A stretch of 64,000 nucleotides of DNA from Planctomyces sp. SH-PL62. GTDB lineage: Bacteria; Planctomycetota; Planctomycetia; Isosphaerales; Isosphaeraceae. A program made the position numbers and the translations under genes. The notes beneath the pieces were generated by a model. It was not told the DNA's origin. It did not search any database and saw nothing but the letters and a program-made list of their open reading frames with translations. Positions 34,433 through 44,100 of the stretch are shown in pieces (position 1 is the first letter of the stretch; every line of letters begins with the position of its first letter). The stretch lies in assembly GCF_001610895.1 (NCBI RefSeq), contig NZ_CP011273.1, positions 3,782,001-3,846,000 on the forward strand, written 5' to 3'.

Positions 34433-35221
34433 TCAGAAATCGGTGGTCAGGGCCTTCGGCCCGGCCCGGTCCATCATCCAGTCGTAGAGACGGTTCGGCG
34501 AACGTCGCAGGAACCCCATCCCCAGCGCGGTGAGCCAGGGGAACATGTAATCGCGCGAACCTTTCTCGATCGCCCTGACGATGTGGACCGCCGCCTGCTC
34601 GGGTTCCAGCATCGTCACCGGGCGGGCGAAGGGGACGTCCAGCGTCATGCCCGTGCGGACGAACCCGGGGAAGACGGTCGTGATCCGCACCCCCCGCCGC
34701 TTCAGGGCGGGGCGCAAGCCCTCCAGGTAGGTCCAGACCGCGGCCTTCGACGCCGAGTAGGACGCCATCCACGGCATCCCCCGGAGCCCGGCGACGCTGG
34801 AGATCCCCACGAGGTGGCCTCGACCGCGGCCGATCATGCCCGGCAGCACCGCCTCGAAGGATTGCGCCATGCCCAGCACGTTGACTTCCAGCATGGCGCG
34901 GAGCCCCGCCGTGTCGAGGTCCGGCACGTGGGTCATCCGGCCGACGCCGGCGCAGGCGACGAGCACGTCGCAGGGGCCGAGCACGGCCTCGACCGCGTCT
35001 ACGGCCGCCTGGATCGCCGCCGGGTCCACCACGTCGGCCTCGGCCGCGCAAGCCTCCACGCCCGCCGTCTCGACCCGCCCGGCGACCTCGGCCAGGCGTG
35101 CGGGGTCGCGGTCGATGAGCCCGAGCCGGTAGCCGCGAGCGGCCATCTCCAGGGCGGTCGCCCGGCCGATGCCGTTGGCGGCGCCGGTCACGATCGCGAC
35201 CCGCCCGCGCCCCGGCGTCAT
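34433..35221 (-). CDS. SDR-family oxidoreductase (synthase operon)
   Basis: The protein has 262 residues: VAIVTGAANGIGRATALEMA (NADP site), VACAG strand, GISSVAG with the catalytic Ser, and SYSASKAAVW with Tyr and Lys. FPGFVRTGM follows. The C-terminus (from about 220, LTALGMGFLRRSPNRLYDWM) is amphipathic, as in SDRs that work on long acyl chains at a membrane. ATG 35221 overlaps the hydrolase stop (ATGA). A long in-frame extension to 35665 runs antiparallel to nothing meaningful and is rejected. It could set an alcohol on the released chain. Confidence 0.85.
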   Translation of the reverse strand: MTPGRGRVAIVTGAANGIGRATALEMAARGYRLGLIDRDPARLAEVAGRVETAGVEACAAEADVVDPAAIQAAVDAVEAVLGPCDVLVACAGVGRMTHVPDLDTAGLRAMLEVNVLGMAQSFEAVLPGMIGRGRGHLVGISSVAGLRGMPWMASYSASKAAVWTYLEGLRPALKRRGVRITTVFPGFVRTGMTLDVPFARPVTMLEPEQAAVHIVRAIEKGSRDYMFPWLTALGMGFLRRSPNRLYDWMMDRAGPKALTTDF

Positions 35222-36063
35222 CGGGCCGCCTCGGCGGGGCGGAGCGATTCCAGGAACGTCCGGACGACGGCGACGAACGCCTCCGGGTTCTCCTCGGGCG
35301 CCCGATGCTTCGCGCCGGGGATGACCGAGGCCTGGCAGTTCGGCAGATTGTCGACGAGATAGTGCATCGTGGCGAGGAACGGCGAGCCCTGGCCGTAGAC
35401 CGCCAGCGTCGGCGCGGCGATCCCCCGGAGGACCTCCTCGGTCAGGCCCGCGACGGCCTTCGCGTCGGGGCCGCACGTGGTCCGGCCCAATCGGAGCAGC
35501 CGGCCCATCGCGGGGAGGCCGACCGCCTGGCGGAACTTCAGCATCTTGTTCTCGTCGAGGTGAAGAACCTGGTCGAAAAACTTGTCGAGGTCGTACCAGA
35601 ACTCGTCGGAGAGCGTGACGCCCGCCCCCTCGGCCTCGGCCCGGAACGATTGCCAATGGCCCCATTTGCTCGCGTCTTCCAGATGGCGGAGCGCGGGGAA
35701 GTAGGGATCGGAGAGCACCACCGCCTCGACTCGATCGGGGGCGATCGCCGCGGCGTGCGCGGCGATCACCGCTCCGAAGCTGTGGCCGACGAGCCGCGCC
35801 CGGCTCGCCCCGACGCGGTCCATCAGGGCGAAGAGGTCGGCGGCGTGGTCGGCCGAGGTGTAGCCCTCGGCGGGGACGTCGCTGTAGCCGTGGCCGCGCA
35901 GGTCGTACGCCGTCACCCGATGCTCCGAGGCCAGCTCGGTCATCGCCTTGCAGAGGTACCAGATCGAGAGGTCCCCCGTCACGCCGTGGATCAGCACCAC
36001 GTCCGGCCCCTCGCCCGCCTGCTGGACGTGGAACCGACGGCCGTCGATGTCAAGCTTCGGCAC
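35218..36063 (-). CDS. Alpha/beta hydrolase (likely chain-release thioesterase or esterase)
   Basis: The protein has 281 residues of the alpha/beta-hydrolase fold. It has an oxyanion-hole motif VVLIHGVTG, DLRGHGYSD, the nucleophile elbow VGHSFGAV (Ser95), an acid in the ...VLSDPYFP region or near 225, and a late His in GAKHRAPEENPEAF. Neither synthase protein carries a thioesterase domain, so this free hydrolase is the best candidate for releasing the finished chain. That role is inferred. Its ATG lies 14 bases inside the end of the ACP gene, which is typical of translational coupling. Confidence 0.85.
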   Translation of the reverse strand: MPKLDIDGRRFHVQQAGEGPDVVLIHGVTGDLSIWYLCKAMTELASEHRVTAYDLRGHGYSDVPAEGYTSADHAADLFALMDRVGASRARLVGHSFGAVIAAHAAAIAPDRVEAVVLSDPYFPALRHLEDASKWGHWQSFRAEAEGAGVTLSDEFWYDLDKFFDQVLHLDENKMLKFRQAVGLPAMGRLLRLGRTTCGPDAKAVAGLTEEVLRGIAAPTLAVYGQGSPFLATMHYLVDNLPNCQASVIPGAKHRAPEENPEAFVAVVRTFLESLRPAEAAR

Positions 36064-36358
36064 GGGGCAGATCCTCGTGATGGATGTGGGCGGCGAGGAA
36101 CGCGGCCAACTCGCCCAGGGTCAGGTCGCGGTCTTCTCGACGCCCCAGGTCGGCCATCAGGTCGACGAAGGGGAGCGGCCGGCCGTAGCGTTCCTGGAGC
36201 GCCTCGCCGAGGACCACGGCGTCGATCGACGCCAGGCCGAGGTCGGCGAAGAACCGCGTGTCCGACCCCAGCGGCCCGGAATACTCGCGCCCCTGGAAAT
36301 CGTCGAAGACGCGGGCGAGGTCGGCGAGGATCGCCGGTTCGGTCGCGGGCTGGGTCAT
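36050..36358 (-). CDS. Stand-alone acyl carrier protein
   Basis: This 102-residue acidic helical protein has the carrier-protein core FFADLGLASIDAVVLGEALQ. Ser44 is the expected phosphopantetheine site (LASID instead of the usual LDSL). The helix III region LTLGELAAFLAAHI follows. The synthase itself has one ACP, so this second free carrier may take the chain to tailoring enzymes or load a starter. The start is the ATGA overlap with the PPTase-domain ORF at 36355. A longer frame to 36640 has no start signal. Confidence 0.85.
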   Translation of the reverse strand: MTQPATEPAILADLARVFDDFQGREYSGPLGSDTRFFADLGLASIDAVVLGEALQERYGRPLPFVDLMADLGRREDRDLTLGELAAFLAAHIHHEDLPRAEA

Positions 36359-37614
36359 CTTTCGGCCTCCGAATATCGGGGGGGGCGTGCGTGCGGCCGG
36401 GACGTCGCGAGGCCTAGCCGGGTCCACGCCCAGACGTAATCGCCCCGACGCGCCGCGTGGACGAGGAAGGGGCCGGGGCCCTGGTCCGGGCAGGCCGCGG
36501 ACAGCGAGGGCCCCAATCGGACCTCGATCGCCCCGGCCGCGTCGGCCGCGACGACCGCCACGCTCGACGGGGTCGCCGACGACGCCATCCCGGTCGCCTT
36601 GGCCGCCGCCTCCTTGGCCGTCCAGAATCGCGCGATCCACTCCGCGCGGTCTCCGCCCAGGTCGTCCAGCAGCGCCCGCTCGGGCTCCGAGAACGCCGCC
36701 CTCTCGAAGGACGACGGCCGTTCGGCGACCGTCTCGACATCGATCCCGACGCGAGCTCCCGGGATCGCGGAGGCGACCGCGACGGCCACCCCCCCCGCAT
36801 GGGCGATCGACACGGCGGGCAGGCCGCCGCGCGCCCGGTCGTCGAGGGATCGCAGCACGGGCCGGCCGTCGGCGTCGGGCAAGATCGAGAGGTCGGCTGG
36901 GAAGGTCGGCGGCGCACCCTCATGGTCCCAGAGCCGGCGGGCGGCCTCCTTGGCGGCGATCCGCCCCCAGAGTCGGAGCGTTCGCCGGCCCTCGGCCCCG
37001 GCGGGACGGAGCGGCCCCGCCCGTTCCTCGGGCGAGAGCTGGGTCTTCTCCAGGACGTCGCGCCAGACGGGCCGGCCCATGTCGGCCGGCGGCTCCAGCC
37101 AGACGGCGACGGCCTCGCCCGGCTCGATCCCCGGCAGCCCCATCGGCTCGCCCAGGAAGACCTGCTCGGGTGCGCGGAAGACGTCGCGATAGCGAGCCGG
37201 CCAGTGGAACCGCCAGTCCTCCCAGTCGAGCAGCCGCATCCAGACGCGGCCGTCGGGGTGGAGGATCTCGGCGTCGGCGCGCAGCTTGAACCTCTCAAGC
37301 GACGTCACGCGGACGCAGCAGCGGCAATCGGCCCCCTCGGGAGGGTCCTCGCCGTAGATCTCGAGCCCGCCGAGGCGGAGCGGGAAGACCACGTCCCCCT
37401 CGGAGAGCCGATCCAGGCCCCAGAGGCCCATGAGGTGCGTGAACGAATCGAGGACGATCGGGTCCGTCAGCGGCCTCGGGGCCGACCCCCCGCGATAGAG
37501 GCCGCGGCGCGGTAGCACTCGGAGGACGCCGTCGATCCCCCCCCCATCGACGGGGCCGACCTCGGAGACGGCCTGCAAAGCCGGGCCGTGGAAGAGCCAC
37601 TGGTCGGCGTACAT
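36355..37614 (-). CDS. C-terminal half of synthase 2: dehydratase C-part plus 4'-phosphopantetheinyl transferase
   Basis: The frame begins inside a PKS-type dehydratase domain (MYADQWLFHGPALQAV, the typical second hot-dog motif). It has 419 residues. Residues 1-185 finish the dehydratase. From about 280 an Sfp-type phosphopantetheinyl transferase follows, with RVGIDVETVAERP and the WTAKEAAAKATGM motif (F/WxxKEAxxK) for Mg-CoA binding. In the next frame, just upstream, the sequence reads on smoothly as EASQFDAHS before this Met. One G missing from the GGGG at 37672-37675 would join this ORF to the KS-AT ORF. It is then not a separate gene, and the internal ATG is not a true start. Confidence 0.82.
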   Translation of the reverse strand: MYADQWLFHGPALQAVSEVGPVDGGGIDGVLRVLPRRGLYRGGSAPRPLTDPIVLDSFTHLMGLWGLDRLSEGDVVFPLRLGGLEIYGEDPPEGADCRCCVRVTSLERFKLRADAEILHPDGRVWMRLLDWEDWRFHWPARYRDVFRAPEQVFLGEPMGLPGIEPGEAVAVWLEPPADMGRPVWRDVLEKTQLSPEERAGPLRPAGAEGRRTLRLWGRIAAKEAARRLWDHEGAPPTFPADLSILPDADGRPVLRSLDDRARGGLPAVSIAHAGGVAVAVASAIPGARVGIDVETVAERPSSFERAAFSEPERALLDDLGGDRAEWIARFWTAKEAAAKATGMASSATPSSVAVVAADAAGAIEVRLGPSLSAACPDQGPGPFLVHAARRGDYVWAWTRLGLATSRPHARPPRYSEAER

Positions 37615-40600
37615 CGAATGAGCGTCGAACTGGCTCGCCTCTGGTGCGGCGAGCGGCCGAGACGTCGCCTCGGGGCGGCCTCCCGGCCGTGGCCGAAGAT
37701 CACGACGCCCTCGACTTCGGGGTCCTCGCCGAGTCCGGCCGGCCCCCGGTTGAACAGCGACGCCCGGACCTCCCCCGGCCGTTCCGGGTCGACCTGCGCG
37801 ACCACCTCGAGCGGGATCGGAGCGTCCTCATAGCGGATCCATCGCCGTGCGCGGACCTCCCGGAGCCCGACGATGGTCCGCCCCGGCATGAGCCTCGCGG
37901 CCACCTGCGCGAGCATCTCGGCCATCACGGTGAACGGCAGGACCGGCAGCCCCCTCATCGTCGGGTCGACGGCCGACACGCGACGACCCCCGAACGTGTG
38001 ATGTTCCGCCACCGGATCACCGGCCGCGTCCAGGTTGATCACGGCCTCGACCGAGACGCCCGGCTCGATGCGGCGGACCTCGCCGGCCCACGGTCCCGGG
38101 CCGAACTCCGGCGGCGAGGACGGGCCGGCCGGCTCCTCGATGGCTGCGGAGTTGAGGTACTCCTCCATCACCCGTCGCTGCGTCCGGAGGAACTGCTCCA
38201 TCGTGCCGAGGCGTGCCAGCATCGCCTCGTCGGCGGCCGCGTCCGCTTCGAGCGGGGCTTCTTCCCGCGGCGACGCCGGAGGCGTCGGGACGGGCCGGGC
38301 CTCCGTCCGGGCTCGGAGTCGGCTCGCCACGGCCTCCGTCAGCCGGATTTCCGGGAAGCCGACCTGGAGCGCGACGACCGGCCCCGGCGCGGGGGGCGGG
38401 GCGTCGAGGTCGACCGGCTCGGGCCGGCGACGCATGTAAAGGTGTTCGGGGGTGATCGGCAGGCCCTGGGCGAACAACGAGGCGACGAGGTGGTTGAGCT
38501 GGGTCAGTCCCGACCTCCTCGGCACGTTCGCGGCGACGGCGAACGCGGGCCGCCCGCGCAGGACGTCCTCGGCGAAATTTGCGAGGTTGCCGCGGGCGCC
38601 CACGTCGATGAAGACGCGCACGCCGTCGGCGTGCATCGCCTCGACCGTCCTCCGGAATTCCACCGGGCGGGTCCATTGGGCGACGGCCAGCCGACGGACC
38701 GCCTCTGGGTCCTCGTCGAACCGTCCCGCCGAGCAGCAGGAATACAGGGGCGTCGCCGGCGACTTGACGTCGAGCCTGTCGAAGAACTCCCGAATCGGGC
38801 CGACCGCGGGGGCGAACGCCGGCGTGTGGTAGGCCCGCGAGAACGGCAGCTCCTCCGTCATCACTCCCGCGTGACGGAGGCGGCTGACCACGGTTTCGAC
38901 GGCCTCGGGGACGCCCGCGAGGACGACCTGACGAGGGCAGTTGTCGACCGCGACCGAGACGACGCCGTTAAGCTCCCCGATCGCAGCTTCGGCCCGTTCC
39001 CGGCTGGTCGCCGCCCCCACCAGGCGCGCCGAGGCCACGCCGCCCGAGGAGTCGAGTCGGGCGAACACCGCGGCCATCTCGTTGAGATGAATCTCGAAAT
39101 CCCGATCGACCTGGACGGCCCCCGCGGCGGCCAGGGCGAGGAACTCCCCGCTGGAATGGCCCACCACGGCCGTCGGCCGCACGCCCAGATTGCGGAGCAG
39201 CCCATGGAGCGCCCACTGAGCCGTGAGCACGACGTTGATCGCCGTCCCCATCCGCCACAGCTCGGACTCGTCGGTCGTCCCGAACAGGCCATCGCTCGGC
39301 GGCTCGATCGCCCCGGATTCGATCGCGAGCCGGTCCGCCGCGTCGAACCGGGCCCGGACCTCCGGGAAGTGGGGGCAGAGGTCGGCGAGCATCCCCGGGT
39401 ATTGCGACCCCTCGCCGGGGAACAGCAATCCGACGCCCCCGTCGCGCCCAGCGGGAGCCTCCCAGAAGTAGGCGCCGCGCGAGTCCCGGATCGACGTCCG
39501 CGCCGGGTCTTCCAGCCTGCTGGTCAAGGACTCCAGCCGATCGACGAGATCCGCCGTCGACTCGACCACGAGGCCGAGGCGCGACCCCGCACGGTCCGCC
39601 GTCGCCTCCCGCGCGAGCGTCGCGGCCAGATCCTTCAGGACCACGTCCGGCCGGGCGCGGAGCCGGCTCGCGAGCCGTCTCGCCGCGGCGGCCAGGGCCG
39701 TACGATCTTCGGCCGCGAGCAGGATCGCCTCGGACGGCCAGGTCAGCATGGCCCCGGGCGTCGCGGAGTCCGCCGAGGCGGCATGCTCCTCCAGGATGGC
39801 GTGCGCGTTGATCCCCGCGAATCCGAAGGCGTTCACGCCGGCCCGCCGGGGCGAGGCTTCGCCGTTGATCCACGGCCTGGCCGCGGGGTTGAGCGTCAGC
39901 CCGCTCCCGCGCAGGAGACGGTGGGGCCGGTCGGCGCCTGCGCTCGGGGGGAGCATTCGGTGGTGCAGGCCGAGCGCCGCCTTGATGAGGCCGGCCATCC
40001 CGGCCGCCGGCATCGCGTGGCCGATGAAAGCCGAGGCCGCGCCCAGGACCCGGCGACCTCTACGCCCGCCCGTAGGGAAGGCTGCGCGCAGGGCCCGCAA
40101 CTCGGCCCGATCGGCCGCGGGGACGCCGATCCCGTGCCCCTCCACATAGCCCACCGTGGCGGGGTCGACCCCCGACGTCTGGTAGGCCCGTCGCATCGAC
40201 CGCAGGTGGCCGCGCGCGTCCGGCGCGGCGAGGCCGGCGCCGCGGCCGTCGCTGGCGACGCCCACGCCCTTCAGCACCGCGTAGACGCGGTCGCCGTCGC
40301 GCTCGGCGTCGGCCAGCCGCTTGAGCACCACGACGCCGACCCCCTCGCCAGGCACCAGGCCGTCGGCGTCCTCGGAGAAAGGCCGCGACCGGCCCGATGG
40401 CGAGAGGCCGCCGAGGCGCGAGAAGACGAGCCGGAAATCGACGTCGGCCTCCAAATACACGCCGCCGACGAGGGCGAGCTCCGCCCGCCGGCCGACCACG
40501 GCCCGCGCCCCCAGGTCCAGCGCGACCAGGGCCGAAGCGCTGGCGGCGTCGACTACGAAGCTCGCGCCCGCAAGGTTGAATTGATCGGCGATCCGGCCCG

Positions 40601-41177
40601 CAGTGGCGTTGGTGAGCTGGCCGGGGATCGTGGAGGCCTCGAACGGGGGGAGGCCGGCCCGCAGGTCCTCGCGGGCGGCTTCAACCTCGGCCTCGGACCA
40701 TTCGGGATGCAAGGATCGAAGGATGCCGAGCGTCTGCTCCAGGATCCGGCCGTGCTGGAGGCGCGCGAGGTTGCCGCGGTTGAAATAATTGCCCCGGCCG
40801 ACGACGACCTCGATGCGGCGGCGGTCGGGCAGGCGATCCAGGAGGCCCGCGTCTGCCAGCGCGGAGCGAGCCGCGTCGAGCATGAGGAACTGTTCCGGCT
40901 CCCCCCCCGCGACGGTCCTCGGCATGATCCCGAATGACGCCGCGTCGAATGCGATCGGCTCGTCGAGGTAGCCGCCGCAACACCCCGCGACTCGCCCCGG
41001 GGAGGTCGAATCCGGGTCATGAAAGGTGGCGGCGTCCCAGCGGCTTGCGGGCGCCTCGGAGATGGCCGAGCGGCCGGCGAGCGCATTTGCCCAGTAGGCG
41101 CACAGGTCCCCCGCGCCGGGGAACCGGCAGGCCATGCCGACGATCGCGACGTCCAGCGGACGAGGCCTCCGGCTCAT
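37467..41177 (-). CDS. Synthase 2, N-terminal part: KS (Cys to Ser)-AT-dehydratase, PfaB/PfaC-like
   Basis: The order is ketosynthase (about 8-445), acyltransferase (about 580-880, GEGSQ and GHSSGE with Ser675), an Ala/Pro/Arg-rich linker and the dehydratase from about 1050 (HHTFGGRRVSAVDP, LPVLPFTV). In the KS the active-site context is VDAASASAL, so Ser213 replaces the catalytic Cys. Both catalytic His motifs remain as EGHGIGV and GHAMPAAG. This suggests a decarboxylating or chain-length-factor KS, not a condensing one. ATG 41177 overlaps the stop of synthase 1 (ATGA). Past about residue 1170 the frame is lost and continues in the ORF at 36355-37614. The repaired protein would have 1607 residues. 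Confidence 0.88.
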   Translation of the reverse strand: MSRRPRPLDVAIVGMACRFPGAGDLCAYWANALAGRSAISEAPASRWDAATFHDPDSTSPGRVAGCCGGYLDEPIAFDAASFGIMPRTVAGGEPEQFLMLDAARSALADAGLLDRLPDRRRIEVVVGRGNYFNRGNLARLQHGRILEQTLGILRSLHPEWSEAEVEAAREDLRAGLPPFEASTIPGQLTNATAGRIADQFNLAGASFVVDAASASALVALDLGARAVVGRRAELALVGGVYLEADVDFRLVFSRLGGLSPSGRSRPFSEDADGLVPGEGVGVVVLKRLADAERDGDRVYAVLKGVGVASDGRGAGLAAPDARGHLRSMRRAYQTSGVDPATVGYVEGHGIGVPAADRAELRALRAAFPTGGRRGRRVLGAASAFIGHAMPAAGMAGLIKAALGLHHRMLPPSAGADRPHRLLRGSGLTLNPAARPWINGEASPRRAGVNAFGFAGINAHAILEEHAASADSATPGAMLTWPSEAILLAAEDRTALAAAARRLASRLRARPDVVLKDLAATLAREATADRAGSRLGLVVESTADLVDRLESLTSRLEDPARTSIRDSRGAYFWEAPAGRDGGVGLLFPGEGSQYPGMLADLCPHFPEVRARFDAADRLAIESGAIEPPSDGLFGTTDESELWRMGTAINVVLTAQWALHGLLRNLGVRPTAVVGHSSGEFLALAAAGAVQVDRDFEIHLNEMAAVFARLDSSGGVASARLVGAATSRERAEAAIGELNGVVSVAVDNCPRQVVLAGVPEAVETVVSRLRHAGVMTEELPFSRAYHTPAFAPAVGPIREFFDRLDVKSPATPLYSCCSAGRFDEDPEAVRRLAVAQWTRPVEFRRTVEAMHADGVRVFIDVGARGNLANFAEDVLRGRPAFAVAANVPRRSGLTQLNHLVASLFAQGLPITPEHLYMRRRPEPVDLDAPPPAPGPVVALQVGFPEIRLTEAVASRLRARTEARPVPTPPASPREEAPLEADAAADEAMLARLGTMEQFLRTQRRVMEEYLNSAAIEEPAGPSSPPEFGPGPWAGEVRRIEPGVSVEAVINLDAAGDPVAEHHTFGGRRVSAVDPTMRGLPVLPFTVMAEMLAQVAARLMPGRTIVGLREVRARRWIRYEDAPIPLEVVAQVDPERPGEVRASLFNRGPAGLGEDPEVEGVVIFGHGREAAPRRRLGRSPHQRRASSTLIRCTPTSGSSTARLCRPSPRSAPSMGGGSTASSECYRAAASIAGGRPRGR

Positions 41178-44100
41178 CGGGTCGCCCCTGCGACGGCCTG
41201 CGGACGCCGGATCGGCTCGTCGAGCGAGCCGAGGGCGCCCGCGACCACGACCTCGACGTCCCCCTTGCGCCCGTGCATCAGCTCGTCGATCAGCGCGGCC
41301 CGGCCGACGTCCGGCGGGATCATCCCGAGGCCCCGCCGACCGAGATGCCCTTCAAGGTCGGAGACCATCCCTAGGCCGGACCAGGGACCCCAGTTGATGG
41401 AGACCACCCGACCCGGCCAGCGGCGGTCGAGCCAGACGGCCAGCTTGTTGAGCGACTCGTTCGCGGCCGCATAGTCGACCTGGCCCTTGTTGCCGAACCG
41501 GCCCGCCACCGAGGAGAAGAAGACGGAGAAGCGGAGCGCCTCCGGTCGGAGCAGCCTCGCCAGGTTCAACGCGCCGTCGAGCTTCGTCCCCAGGACCCGG
41601 TCGAACGAATCCGGCGTCTTGTCGCGGAGCAGCTTGTCATGGATCACGCCCGCCCCGTGGATGAGGCCGACGGGGTCGCCGTACCGGCCGCGCCAACGGT
41701 CCACGACGCGGGCGAGGGCCCCGGCGTCGCGTACGTCGGCGCGGGCGTATTCGACGACGGAGCCGGCCGCTCGCAAGGTCCTCAGGCTGTCGCGGATCTC
41801 CCGCTCGTTGAGGAGCCCGCGGTAGGCTCGCTCCAGCTCGGCGGGAGCCTCGCGGCCCGCGAGGCGACCGCCCTGGAGGAGCGCCGCCTTGATCTCGGCG
41901 GCCGTCTCCAGACCCCGCGTGAGCGGGTCCTCGGCGTCGGCCGGCGGCGGGCTCGAGCCGACGAGCAGGAGCGTCGGACGCCAGCGGAGGGCCAACTCCT
42001 CGCAGACGCCCGCCGTGATTCCCCGGGCACCGCCGGTGACGAGGACCGGCTCGCCGGGCGCGAGCGAAAGCAACGACGCCGACCTGTCGAGCGCGGCCGG
42101 GATGGTCCGCAGCCGGATGCGGCGGCCGTCGCGGTAGCCCACCTCCGGCCAGCCGTCGTCCGAGAGGGCCTCGGCCGCCAGGATCTCGGCGAGGCGGGCG
42201 ACGGCCTCGCCGGGGTCGAGGTCGACCACGCGGGTGCGCACCGCGGGCAGCTCGCGAGCCAGGGTCTTCAGCAGGCCGGCGACGCCTCCCTGGCCGGGGA
42301 AGAAATCGTCGGGGGCCGACCCGGTCGCCGCGAATGCGCCGCCCATTGCGGTCGCCGCGATCAGACAAGCCCCGCCGTTGAGAGCGGCCCGTTCGAGGTC
42401 GTCCGACGCGGCGCGGGCCAGCAGGAAGAGGCTCTTCACATCGGCCCCCATGCGGCGTCCCCACTCGCCGGGGTCCAGGCCCGGGGGCTTCCCGGCCCGG
42501 AGCGGCAGGGCGTGGACGACGCCGGCGATCGGACCCGTCTCGCGGGCCGCGTCGAGCGCGGCGGCGATGGACACCGGCGACGTAAAATCGACCCCCTCGG
42601 TCGAGAGGATCTTCACGGCCCGCCCCCCGGCGCGGATGGTCTTCCCCAGGGCCTGGGCCACGCCGCGGCCGTCGTCGGTCAGCACGACGACGCCGCCGCG
42701 CATCAGGCCGTCCGGCTCGCCGTCGAGCGCGGCGTCGACGGCCTCCAGGGTGGACCGTCGCACGGCCGAGGCCGACCCGCCGGCGGGCGCAGGCGTCTCC
42801 CCCGAGGGCTGCGGCTCCCGAGGGGCGGGGCGGCGGACCTCGACCGCCGCCGAGGCGCGGTCGACGATCTCTCGGAGCGTCCGGGCTCGCGAGAGGGAGT
42901 CCATCAACGAGGCGTCGTCGGCCGATTCGAGGCCGGCGACCGACTCGCGGAGCGTCCCGAGGATCTCGATCCGCTTGATCGAATCGATGCCGAGGTCGGC
43001 TTCCAGGTCCAGGTCGAGCTTGAGCATCTCGGCCGGGTAGCCCGTCCGTTCGCGCACGATCGCCACCAGGCGTTCGGAAATCGCCTCGGGCCCCATGGCC
43101 GTCGCCGCCGGCGTTTCGGGGACCGCCGCCGCCCGGGCGGCCTGGACGACGGGCGTCGGCCTGGCGGGCGTCCGGTCGTACGCTTCGAGGCCGCGTCCGG
43201 CCGGCGGGGGCGTCGCCTGCACGGGGTGGGGGGCGTCGACCGCCCGCGTCGGCCTCCGGCCCAGGTAGGCGAGCATCGTCGCCTCTTGCGTCGCCAGGAA
43301 GGCTCGCATCGTCTGCTGGAACGCTTCCATGACGCGGGCCGCGCCCGGATCCAGTGGGGTGGCGGGGGCCGCCGCCTCGGGGCGAGGTGTGCCGTTCGGG
43401 GCTTCGACCGGAAGGGGCGCGTCGTGACCATTCCCCCGGCCGTTTGCGGAAGGCCTGGGCCCGTCGGTCCGGTACTGGTCCATGAGCGCCTCGGGGCCGT
43501 GCCGCCCGTTCGCGGGCCCAGTCGCCCGGCGACCGTCGCGTGGAGGGGCGGTGTCGAAGAAGTCGGCGGACTGGCCGAGCCGCCTCGGCTCCGGCGCGCC
43601 GAGGGGCCGGGACCGACTGCCGTTGACGAGCCAGGTGGAAGGGGACGGCGCCGGCGAGCCGTCGCCGATCGGCGGGCGCTCGGGGTCGATGCGCCGCGCG
43701 TCCCGCCCGGCCGTGAGTCGCGCGGGACGGAAGACGACGCCCGCGGCGGCGAGCTTTGCAAGCGCCTTCAGGAGGGCAGGGACGCCAGGGCGCCCCGGGG
43801 CGTCCGTCGAGACCGCGCGATGCGGTCGGTCGCCGAGGATCGACCCCACCATCGCGCCGAGAGCCGCTCCGGGCCCGACCTCGACGAAGACGCGTGCGCC
43901 CGCCGCGTGCATGGCCTCCACCATCTCGGCGAAGCGGACCGGCGACGCGAGATGCTCGCCGAGGCGGTCGGCGACGGCGAGCGGGTCGGCCGGGTGGGGG
44001 GCGGCGTCGAGGTTCGAATAGACCGGGAGTTCGGGCGAGGCGGAGAGGTGCAGTCGGGCCGACTCGGCCAAAGGCCTCCCGGCGGGGGCGACGGCCTCGG

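Noticed and set aside
37644-40937. Plus-strand open frame of 1097 residues antisense to synthase 2
   Set aside because: No family resemblance and unusual composition; it mirrors the KS-AT gene.
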